Assembly (NCBI GenBank): GCA_025357355.1
Contig: JANXPK010000433.1
Location: 1 to 6,521, forward strand
Source: Rhodobacterales bacterium
GTDB taxonomy: Bacteria > Pseudomonadota > Alphaproteobacteria > Rhodobacterales > Rhodobacteraceae
DNA: 6,521 nucleotides
Direction: 5' to 3'
Shown here: piece by piece, positions 1 through 5,636 of the stretch
Layout of the letters: each line of letters begins with the position of its first letter
How positions within the stretch are numbered: the first letter of the stretch is position 1
The notes under the pieces: generated by a model
The model's input: only the letters and a program-made list of their open reading frames with translations
The model's database searches: none
Told to the model about the DNA's origin: nothing
Made by a program: the position numbers and the translations under genes

Positions 1-401
1 CGCGCAGGAAGTTGTCGATATTCTCGCTCTTGAACCAGAACACGTCAGACGGCTGGTCCTTGGGGAAATTGTGGTTGTATTTGAACCGCGTGCCCTGGAC
101 GCGCTTGACATATTAGAACAGCTCGACCGCGCCAAAGAACAAGAACACACCCGCCGCGTTCACCGCGTAAAGCCGCAAGCTCCAGCCCCACGACATGGTC
201 TTCATCGTGGCCCAGTCGGGCAAGACGACATACCAATAAAGGGCGGTGACCGCCATGAAGAGCGCATTGTAGGGCCAGACGTAGCCAATCAGCCACTTGC
301 CAAGCATGTTGAACTTGCCCGTCCAGAATGGCGCAATTTCCAAGGGCGCGTTCGGCGACCAGTTGCCGCTTGTCGCGGGTGCCCGTTTTCAAATCGTCCA
401 A
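1..401 (-). pseudogene. Sterol desaturase / fatty acid hydroxylase family, 5' part, disrupted
   Basis: This is the N-terminal third of a membrane-bound di-iron hydroxylase-type protein; the gene runs off the left edge of the window. It starts at TTG 399-401, with GGGAGG eight bases upstream, and reads MDDLKTGTRDKR. The reading then has to shift by one base near 363-368 to continue as NWSPNAPLEIAPFW and on through two hydrophobic stretches (GYVWPYNALFMAVTALYW and YAVNAAGVFLFFGAVELF). Adding one base there restores RGNWSPNAPL, which fits the family as I remember it. A TAA at 113-115 then replaces what should be a Tyr codon in ELFYYVKR. The same frame continues past it as YVKRVQGTRFKYNHNF and SDVFWFKSENIDNFLR to position 1. 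The His-box catalytic region lies outside the window. Family assignment is from recalled homologs; the lesions are read directly from the sequence. Confidence 0.75.
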
Positions 402-560
402 GTTGCCTGCCTCCCGGTGACGGAATCATCGTTCCATCGAGCGGAATTTCCATACCATTGACGAAAAATATGGCATAAGCATTTCAAGATATTCGAAGCA
501 TTTCACTTCATTTTCTTCTTTTCTGTGGCGCAGAAATGAAGGAATCTTTGAGGAGAAGCC
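402..560. promoter_or_regulatory. Divergent intergenic region between desaturase remnant and LacI regulator gene
   Basis: This 159-bp region is clearly richer in A/T than its surroundings, especially 440-550, and must hold the promoters of both divergent genes. A TTGACG at 458-463 resembles a -35 box for the plus-strand gene, but no good -10 box lies 16-18 bases after it. It also holds a 10-bp direct repeat (477-486, 496-505) and the hexamer CGGAAT twice, at 421-426 and 442-447, 21 bp apart. The regulator's ribosome binding site is GAGGAG at 550-555, five bases before its ATG. LacI-family regulators commonly act on their own promoter, so an operator here is plausible but not shown. Confidence 0.45.
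477..505. repeat. 10-bp direct repeat AAGCATTTCA upstream of the LacI-family gene
   Basis: AAGCATTTCA occurs at 477-486 and again, identically, at 496-505, a period of 19 bp (just under two helical turns). A TTCGAA palindrome at 492-497 overlaps the second copy. This could be a pair of half-sites for a regulator. LacI-family operators are usually palindromes with a central CG, and the symmetry around C494/G495 extends only three bases each way, so the link to the adjacent LacI protein is weak. Confidence 0.4.
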
Positions 561-1583
561 ATGGCTCACCGAGCGACCATTCAGGACCTTGCCGAGCAGG
601 CCGGCGTCAGCATTTCGACCATCGACCGCATCTTGAATGGCCGATCAAAGGTCCGTCAGGCGACCGTCGAAAAAGTTCTGGCGGCCGCAGAGGCGCTCAA
701 CTTCTATGCCCTTCCGACGCTCAAGGAACGGCTCAACGTCGCCAAGCCACTGATCCGGCTTGGTTTTCTGCTTCAACAATCTCACCGGACCTTCTATCGG
801 ATGATCGCCGAAACTCTCCGTCAGGCGGCGGAAGAAAGTCCCGAGCCGGTGGAAGTTGTCATCCAGCACATGGACGATCTGTCGCCAGAGGCGGTGTCGG
901 GCCAAATGCTGCGTCTGGGCGAAAAGGTTCAGGCGCTGGCCGTGGTGTCCGCGGAACATCCCCGAATCGCCCATGCCATCGAAGCGCTGTCCGAAAAGGG
1001 GGTTCCAACCTATGGTCTGATTTCGGAACTGACCGCCGCATGCGGCGTCGGCTATTTCGGCCTCGACAACTGGCGGGCTGGCAGGACCGCGGCCTGGGCC
1101 GTGACCGGTCTTTCCAAAAGGCCGGGCCGCGTCGGCATTCTGGTCGGAAACCATCGCTATCGCTGTCAGGAGTTGAACGAGTCCGGCTTTCGTTCCTTCT
1201 GCCGAGAGCATGCGACCGACTTCACCATGCTGGAACCCTTGCAAACCTTCGAGGACAAATCGATTGCGCGCGACGTGACCGAAGAGCTGCTGCGCCGTGA
1301 ACCCGATCTCGTCGGGCTTTATGTCGCGGGCGGCGGCATTGTCGGGGTGATCGAGGCGTTGCGCAACGCTGGCCGCAGCCGTTCAATGGTGACCGTCGGC
1401 AATGACCTGACCGTCCATACCAGATCGGGCCTGATCGATCATGACCTGTCGGTGGTGATCGCCCACCCTATATCGCGCATGGCGACAGAGGCCGTCAGCG
1501 CAATGCAGCACGATCTGCGGTCGGGCAACGGTCCGTCAAAGCGGGTGTTGAACTTCGATATTTACACCCCCGAAAACGTCTAG
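561..1583 (+). CDS. LacI-family sugar-responsive transcriptional regulator
   Basis: This is a 340-residue DNA-binding regulator of the LacI/GalR family, the usual length for the family. Residues 5-24 (ATIQDLAEQAGVSISTIDRI) form the helix-turn-helix. They are followed by the typical LNGRSKVRQATVEKVLAAAE helix and a hinge around residues 45-60. The rest is a periplasmic-binding-protein-like effector domain starting at PLIRLGFLL (about residue 63). It includes GYFGLDNWRAGRTAA and a late MVTVGNDLTVHTRSGL (from residue 276), the kind of segment that lines the sugar pocket. The ATG is well supported by GAGGAG five bases upstream. The frame is intact and ends in TAG. It lies upstream of, and codes in the same direction as, a decayed RbsC/FrcA-type sugar transport operon, which suggests it was that operon's local repressor and is now orphaned. 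The ligand cannot be read from the sequence. Confidence 0.9.
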   Translation: MAHRATIQDLAEQAGVSISTIDRILNGRSKVRQATVEKVLAAAEALNFYALPTLKERLNVAKPLIRLGFLLQQSHRTFYRMIAETLRQAAEESPEPVEVVIQHMDDLSPEAVSGQMLRLGEKVQALAVVSAEHPRIAHAIEALSEKGVPTYGLISELTAACGVGYFGLDNWRAGRTAAWAVTGLSKRPGRVGILVGNHRYRCQELNESGFRSFCREHATDFTMLEPLQTFEDKSIARDVTEELLRREPDLVGLYVAGGGIVGVIEALRNAGRSRSMVTVGNDLTVHTRSGLIDHDLSVVIAHPISRMATEAVSAMQHDLRSGNGPSKRVLNFDIYTPENV

Positions 1584-1706
1584 CCATCGCCTGACGCTGC
1601 TGATCGCCACCCCTCCCCCCGCAACGCGCCTTGCGACGCCGTCGTCACAGCGACAAGGGGCCTCTGTAGGACGGGATGTTGAGCAATGTGTGGACCCTGA
1701 AATCCA

Positions 1707-1862
1707 CAGCACTTCTCTGCCCTTGCGCGCTGGCCGCAGAGGGTCCATCTGGCAGACAGCCTCGATCATCAGCTCGCGAGGGTCATGCGAAATCAGCAAA
1801 TCGAGCCGACCGTTCAGCTGCAGCGACAGGGTGACGACCTTGACCTCATGCGCGATCAAAAG
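1707..1862 (-). pseudogene. Probable remnant of a carboxymuconolactone decarboxylase-like gene
   Basis: On the minus strand a short open stretch reads AHEVKVVTLSLQLNGRLDLL, then SHDPRELMIEAVCQMDP, ending near ARKGREVL. The spacing of N-G-x-L-D, then E-L-x-x-E-A-x-x-Q-M, is the core of the carboxymuconolactone decarboxylase (CMD/AhpD-like) fold. After QM the family normally has a Gly-Phe-Pro segment, here apparently deleted or altered. Upstream, the same frame meets a TAA within about ten codons, and no start with a ribosome binding site is evident. It converges on the regulator gene. The call rests on a motif pattern over about 45 residues, so it is tentative. Alternatively it is a chance open frame opposite unrecognised decayed DNA. 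Confidence 0.4.
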
Positions 1863-2132
1863 AATGTCTCCGGCGCGCCCGGCTTAAGCCACCGCCTCGG
1901 CCATTCCGGTGTTGCCGCGCGACACTTTGTAAAAAGCGCTAATGCCGGGGTGTTTCACCGGCAGCTTGCCGACAGACGGATGTGACCAGCGGGCTATCCT
2001 GGCCGACGGACCCGATCCTGACGAGTCCGCGGTCTATCAACACCGAAAACCGCGTTATCTTCGAAGTTGCGGTGATGCAGCCATCGGCGCGGAACAATTC
2101 AAGAAGGTGTCGTCGGACTGATGCCACGGGCG
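1863..2132. other. Stretch with no recognisable gene; possible site of a lost binding-protein gene
   Basis: No frame on either strand gives a protein I recognise. All plus frames are short and broken. The short frame ending in TGA at 2119-2121 closes just before a hairpin and about 105 bp before the permease start. In sugar ABC operons of this type the periplasmic binding-protein gene normally lies between regulator and permease and is often followed by such a hairpin. This stretch may therefore be the eroded end of that gene, but no residue motif confirms it. Confidence 0.3.
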
Positions 2133-2152
2133 GGCGGGGGTATGTCCCCGCC
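2133..2152 (+). terminator. Strong 7-bp GC hairpin upstream of the permease remnant
   Basis: GGCGGGG (2133-2139) and CCCCGCC (2146-2152) form a perfect seven-pair stem with the six-base loop GTATGT. No T-tract follows, so it is not a classic intrinsic terminator. Its position before the permease fits the stem-loops that often lie after binding-protein genes in ABC operons, where they protect the upstream transcript and reduce downstream expression. That role is inferred. Confidence 0.45.
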
Positions 2153-2226
2153 TGACCTCCGGGACAGTTTGCAACATCCAGCGTCATGCCGTGGACCTTG
2201 CCGACACGCCGCTTGCAGGACACATC

Positions 2227-2707
2227 ATGAGCCCCCCCGAAACCCCAGTTCGCGCGTCCCGAGATCAGTGTCGTCATCGGCGCGCTGTCGCTGGCTGCGT
2301 TCTTCACTTTTGGCACCCACGGCGTCAGGCTTGGCGCCGTCCCTTCCGTGCTGCGCATCACCGCACGGATCGGGATTGTGGCGATAAGTCAGGCCCGGCT
2401 GATGACGGCGGGCGAGGCTGATCTGTCGGTAAGGTCGACCACGGGGACCGTCGGCACGGCCCCCATGTCGCTGCTGGACGCGGGCGGTCTGACCCGTCCT
2501 GCCCGCGATGATCGTGGCGCAATCGGGCGGGGCGGGTACGGTCCGGGGCGCGATTCTGGGCTGTTCTCGCTGGGCTCAATGGCGGCCTGATCCTCGCCAG
2601 GATCAACAACTACCGTCTACCGGATCCCGCTGGGCGCGGTTCTGGTCGGTCTGGCCGCCCTGAAAGGCGTTCTTCCCCAACAACTCGCCCGGCACTGTGG
2701 CGCATGA
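2227..2707 (+). pseudogene. Sugar ABC transporter permease (RbsC/FrcC type), degraded
   Basis: This is a remnant of an inner-membrane permease of the ribose/xylose/fructose type (BPD_transp_2 family). ATG 2227 has AGGA six bases upstream and begins MSPPETP. The frame slips by one base at or near a run of seven C (2232-2238), after which the true sequence appears: ARPEISVVIGALSLAAFFTF, then LRITARIGIVAISQARLMTA, then GEADLSV (normally GEVDLSVGS). Two more shifts, near 2490 and 2550-2570, lead to VLPAMIVA and GAILG, and then to GLNGGLILARINNY. A fourth frame carries what looks like the C-terminal piece IPLGAVLVGLAALKGVL, ending in TGA at 2705-2707. The remnant is about 480 bp against roughly 950-1000 bp for an intact gene, so about half is deleted, mainly between RINNY and IPLGAVL. 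It cannot make a functional permease. Confidence 0.8.
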
Positions 2708-2708
2708 C

Positions 2709-3332
2709 ATGAAAACGGTCATCGAAATCAAGAACCTGGTCAAGACCTTCGGGGCGTTCGCGGCGCTGAAAGGGGTCAACCTCGGTGTCTATCCGGGCGA
2801 GGTGCCGGCCCATCTCGGCGACAATGGCACTGGCAAATCGACGCTGATCAAGATCCGGTCGAACGTCTTTCTAAAGACGGCTGACGAGAAAGTGGTCGAG
2901 GGCGCGCCGCTGCAGTTCCGCACCCCGCGCGACGCCGCCGCCACAGGCATCGGCACGGACTATCAGGAACTGGCGCTGACGCCCCTGATGGCCGTCAGCC
3001 GCAACTTCGTCCCGGGTGCGAATTGTTCATAGCCCCCCTTCCTTGGCATTCTGAACGACGCCAAGATGGACAAGATTGCCCTGGCAGAGATGCGCAAGAC
3101 TGGCGATCCAACAAAGGACGCCCGCCAATCGGGCACCATATCCGGTGGCCAGCGTCAGACCCTCGCCATCGCGCGGGCAATCTGTTTCGGCGGCAAGCTG
3201 GTCGCCGACCGTTTCACCTTCCTGTCCCTGGGTGAGGTCATCGGATACGGCCCGAAGGCCGACTTTGCTGGCGAGGAAATTCGCCATCTGATGGCGGGCG
3301 GGGCCGCGATGGCCGACCTGGAAACGGAAATC
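2709..3332 (+). pseudogene. Sugar ABC transporter ATP-binding protein (FrcA type), degraded
   Basis: This is a remnant of the cytoplasmic ATPase that powers the sugar importer. ATG 2709 lies one base after the permease stop, as in an intact operon. It reads IEIKNLVKTFGAFAALKG, then Walker A GDNGTGKST (2817-2843), then TDYQELAL with the Q-loop Gln. An in-frame TAG at 3030-3032 interrupts it. The same frame continues as PPFLGILNDAKMDKIALAEM and the signature TISGGQRQTLAIARA (from 3135). After FGGKLV the sequence jumps straight to ADRFTFLSLGEVIG, so Walker B, the D-loop and the H-loop (roughly 35-40 residues) are deleted in frame. Normally conserved positions have also changed (GEVPAHLGDNG for GEVLALLGDNG; IKIRSNVF for a typical IKVLSGVF). 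The C-terminal MAGGAAMADLETEI runs into the next remnant; the junction is approximate. The loss of Walker B makes it inactive. Confidence 0.85.
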
Positions 3333-3714
3333 GCCATCCGCGGTGGCTTCACGACGATGGAGACCTGGGTCGATGCGATTTAAATCGCAGGTTCGCTGCG
3401 CCTTGTCGCACCGATGGCGCACAAGGGTATCCCGGTCACCGGCCACATCGGCTATCTGCCGCGCTGGCGGGCATGGACCGACAACCAATACCTGTTTTCC
3501 AGCGACCTGCCAGGCACCAACACTGGCCACTATCCGCTCCGCTCCACTCCAAGCGATATGCCAACACTGCGTCCAAAGAGGTGCGGCTTCAAACGCTGCG
3601 GGTCGACGCCTTCCGCGCCTTTGTCAAAGACGTCCGCTTTGGCGGCCACCCCAGTGCAACCATGAACTGCCCGCAGGCGAAAAGGTCCTGTCCGCGCTCG
3701 CCTTGGCAAAATGA
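3333..3714 (+). pseudogene. PanB-like (3-methyl-2-oxobutanoate hydroxymethyltransferase family) remnant
   Basis: This is a fragment of a PEP/pyruvate-superfamily enzyme of the PanB-like type sometimes found beside sugar ABC genes. The N-terminal half is missing, and the fragment follows the ATPase in the same frame. GGFTTMETWVDAI is cut by TAA 3381-3383 and continues as AGSLRLVAPMAHKGIPVTGH and IGYLP (GHIGYLP at 3441-3461). It then jumps from RAWT to DNQYLFSSDLPGTNTGHYP, a loss of about 60 residues compared with the family. A 5-bp duplication shifts the frame to HSKRYAN, LQTLRVDAFRAFVKDVRFGG. One more shift near 3650 reaches HELPAGEKVLSALALAK and TGA 3712-3714. The family call is from recalled homologs with the GHVGYLP and QYLF..D.LGT..GHYPRH patterns. 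The original reaction is uncertain; it need not be pantothenate synthesis. Confidence 0.65.
3534..3543 (+). repeat. Tandem duplication of CCGCT causing a frameshift
   Basis: CCGCT is present twice in a row, at 3534-3538 and 3539-3543, inside the PanB-like remnant. Removing one copy changes the reading from HYPLRSTPSDM to HYPLHSKRYAN, which joins smoothly to the downstream coding frame and matches the HYPRHSKRY-type motif of the family. The repeat is therefore very likely the mutation that broke this part of the frame. Confidence 0.7.
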
Positions 3715-3912
3715 CGCTTCCTTCGTAACGACCCCCTGCCCGCTCGACCGCGCCTCGAATCGTTGTGGCCGCGTCGAATTCCACCAAGATGCGACCTTGT
3801 GCCGACACCTTCCCCTGGGCCGCCAAGACCCGGACCGCGTCGCTTGTCGGCAAAACGAGCTATCGGCGGAATGAAACCTCCGGGGTTCTGCAACGTTAAG
3901 GGAATGGATGCG

Positions 3913-5346
3913 ATGATGCATGATCAGGACAAAGACGACAGCAGCCTCGACCCCGACGATTGGCAGCATTTTCGCGCCACCGCCCATCAAGTGCTGGACG
4001 CCTGCGTTGACCGCCTTTGTGCCGCGCGTGACCTCCCCTGGCAGCCGGTGCCAGCGGCCCAAGTCGCGGCCTATGGCCTTGAAGGCGCGGGTCGGGGTGA
4101 GGCGGCCATGGCCGGTCGCATGGTGGCAGAGATCATGCCTTATGCCACCGGCAACACCCATCCCTCCTTCTTCGGCTGGGTCCACGGCACCGGCCTGGCT
4201 TCAGGCTTGCTCAGCGAGATGGTTGCCGCAACGATGAACGCCAATTGCGGTGGCCGTGACCACGGTCTGATTTATGTCGAGCGCGCCGTGATCGACTGGA
4301 CGCGACGGGTGATGGGGTTTCCCGAAACGGCAAGCGGCGTGCTGGTGACCGGCACCTCGCAAGCAACCGTCATCGCCTTGGCCGCTGCCCGAACCTGGGC
4401 GCTCCGGCAGGTCCGTGACGACGGTCTCGGGGGTGCCCGGCTGACAGCTTATGCGGGCAATGGCTCCCACAACGCGATCACCAAGGCGATGGAGCTTCTG
4501 GGACTGGGCAACCGGGCGCTGCGGCTGGTGCGGCAAACCGCGACCGGCATGGATATGGCCGCCCTGCGCGCGATGATTGCCGCCGACCGCGCCGCCGGAC
4601 TGCAACCCTTTGCCGTCATCGGCACGGCAGGCTCAGTGGATCTTGGCCGCTTTGACGATTTGACCGCCCTTGCCGACCTCGCCGAAGCCGAGCAGCTTTG
4701 GCTGCATGTCGACGGCGCCTATGGCGCATGGACCCGCCTCGCCGCCCCGCCATGGCACGGGCTTACGGACGGCATCGGCCGGGCGCACTCGCTGGCCTGC
4801 GACTTTCACAAATGGATGTATGTGCCCTATGACTGCGGTCTGGTGCTGATCCGCGACGAGGCCTGGCACCGCGCCGCCTTTGCCGCCCGCCCCGCCTATC
4901 TGGAATCGCAGGCCGCAGGTCTGGCCGGGGGTGAGCCGTGGTTTTGCGACTATGGCACCGATCTGTCGCGCGGCGGTCGCGCGCTGAAAGTCTGGGCCGC
5001 GATCGAGGCTTATGGGGCAGATCGGCTGGGTGCCGCAATCACCCGGAACTGTCAGCTTGCCGCCGGGATGTCCGCCGCGATCGCCGCCGATCCCAAGATG
5101 CGCCTCATGGCACCCGTGGTGTCGTGCATCTGCGTGTTCACGGCGAATGGCACTTTGCCCGCCGCCGCGCAGTCAGCCCTCAACCGCAAGATCGCGCAAG
5201 AGCTGCAACTGGCCGGAACGGCGGTGTTTTCGACGACCTCGCTCAACGGGATTACAGTCTTGCGCGCCGCCATAACGAACCACCGCACCCGCAGCGTTGA
5301 CATCATTAACGCCATCGCCGCCGTGGCCCGGCTGCGCGACGGTTGA
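3913..5346 (+). CDS. PLP-dependent group II amino acid decarboxylase
   Basis: This 477-residue cytoplasmic enzyme belongs to the glutamate/aromatic amino acid decarboxylase fold (Pfam Pyridoxal_deC), which removes CO2 from an amino acid using PLP. Motifs, numbered from ATG 3913: NTHPSFFGW (81-89), NCGGRDHGLIYVERAVIDW (111-129), the phosphate-binding VTGTSQATV (145-153), His186 which stacks on PLP, HVDGAYG with Asp267 pairing the pyridine nitrogen, DFHKW with the PLP-binding Lys300, and LSRGGRALKVW (351-361). A CDY with Tyr347 sits where the flexible catalytic-loop Tyr is expected, which favours decarboxylation over aldehyde synthesis; this is an alignment by eye. ATG 3913 is preferred because AAGGGA lies nine bases upstream (3898-3903). 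ATG 3904 touches that site, and an upstream open extension to 3763 is Pro/Arg-rich and unlike the family. The preceding 3715-3912 holds nothing I recognise. The substrate cannot be told. The frame is intact, unlike the genes upstream. Confidence 0.88.
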   Translation: MMHDQDKDDSSLDPDDWQHFRATAHQVLDACVDRLCAARDLPWQPVPAAQVAAYGLEGAGRGEAAMAGRMVAEIMPYATGNTHPSFFGWVHGTGLASGLLSEMVAATMNANCGGRDHGLIYVERAVIDWTRRVMGFPETASGVLVTGTSQATVIALAAARTWALRQVRDDGLGGARLTAYAGNGSHNAITKAMELLGLGNRALRLVRQTATGMDMAALRAMIAADRAAGLQPFAVIGTAGSVDLGRFDDLTALADLAEAEQLWLHVDGAYGAWTRLAAPPWHGLTDGIGRAHSLACDFHKWMYVPYDCGLVLIRDEAWHRAAFAARPAYLESQAAGLAGGEPWFCDYGTDLSRGGRALKVWAAIEAYGADRLGAAITRNCQLAAGMSAAIAADPKMRLMAPVVSCICVFTANGTLPAAAQSALNRKIAQELQLAGTAVFSTTSLNGITVLRAAITNHRTRSVDIINAIAAVARLRDG

Positions 5347-5396
5347 GCGGTCATAACGAGAAAATTCCAGATCGAACCAACCCCACCCTTCCTTTC

Positions 5397-5450
5397 TTGC
5401 CCGGAATCAAGCGCAGCGCCGGGCAATGCCCGACCGCCCCCTGAGGGCGG
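5397..5450. terminator. Two adjacent GC hairpins between convergent genes
   Basis: The first hairpin is TTGCCCGG (5397-5404) paired with CCGGGCAA (5419-5426), eight perfect pairs with a 14-base loop. The second is CCGCCC (5434-5439) paired with GGGCGG (5445-5450), with a five-base loop. They begin 50 bases after the decarboxylase stop, between two genes that face each other, so a two-way terminator is the natural reading. Neither is followed by a clear T-tract on either strand, which lowers confidence; they may only stabilise transcript ends. Confidence 0.45.
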
Positions 5451-5550
5451 GCATTCCTGACCGTCGTCACGAAGCTTGCCGGTTGGAGATCGTCACCATA
5501 AAGCTTTGACCGAAACCGATTGATGCCCACCCGGCGGTCAGGAATTGCCC
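5449..5550. repeat. Inverted-repeat-bounded element, about 100 bp
   Basis: GGGCATTCCTGACCG (5449-5463) and CGGTCAGGAATTGCCC (5535-5550) are inverted copies differing by one inserted base, with 11 bp identical without a gap. With gaps the similarity extends outward through GAGGGC (5443-5448 region). Inside is an imperfect direct repeat: TCGTCAC followed shortly by AAGCTT, at 5464-5477 and again at 5490-5506. The 102-bp size and terminal inverted repeats suggest a MITE-like or insertion-sequence-derived remnant. No clear target duplication is visible and no transposase can be read inside. It could instead be a structured intergenic repeat or RNA. It partly overlaps the second hairpin. Confidence 0.45.
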
Positions 5551-5636
5551 TCTGGCAGCGCTGGTTGAGAGGATGCAAAGCCGTACTGATCCTTCGTCAG
5601 GCGATGTCGCGCGATTCCACCAAGTGTCATCCCGCC

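Noticed and set aside
645..1244. Long minus-strand open frame opposite the LacI-family gene
   Set aside because: It lies wholly antisense to a well-supported gene, reads like no known family and is expected from high-GC codon bias.
536..1300. Plus-strand open frame of 254 codons overlapping the regulator in another frame
   Set aside because: Its product is Arg/Gly/Ser-rich with no family pattern, while the overlapping frame encodes a clear LacI-family protein with a good ribosome binding site.
2121..2140. G-rich run considered as a G-quadruplex
   Set aside because: The G runs pair perfectly with the downstream CCCCGCC, so a simple hairpin is the better reading.
3763..3912. N-terminal extension of the decarboxylase by about 50 residues from a non-ATG start
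   Set aside because: The extension is Pro/Arg-rich, unlike the family, and AAGGGA at 3898-3903 is correctly spaced for ATG 3913.
3715..3912. Possible tRNA or small gene between the PanB-like remnant and the decarboxylase
   Set aside because: TCGAAT-like words occur at two places, but no acceptor, anticodon or T-arm folding fits, and no frame is recognisable.
3027..4185. Long minus-strand open frames across the ATPase/PanB remnants and the decarboxylase start
   Set aside because: Their translations show no motif; the plus strand there holds recognisable, though broken, protein families.
5351..5578. Minus-strand 75-codon frame in the convergent gap, considered as a transposase fragment
   Set aside because: No transposase motif (DDE or otherwise) is visible; the inverted repeats and hairpins explain the region better.
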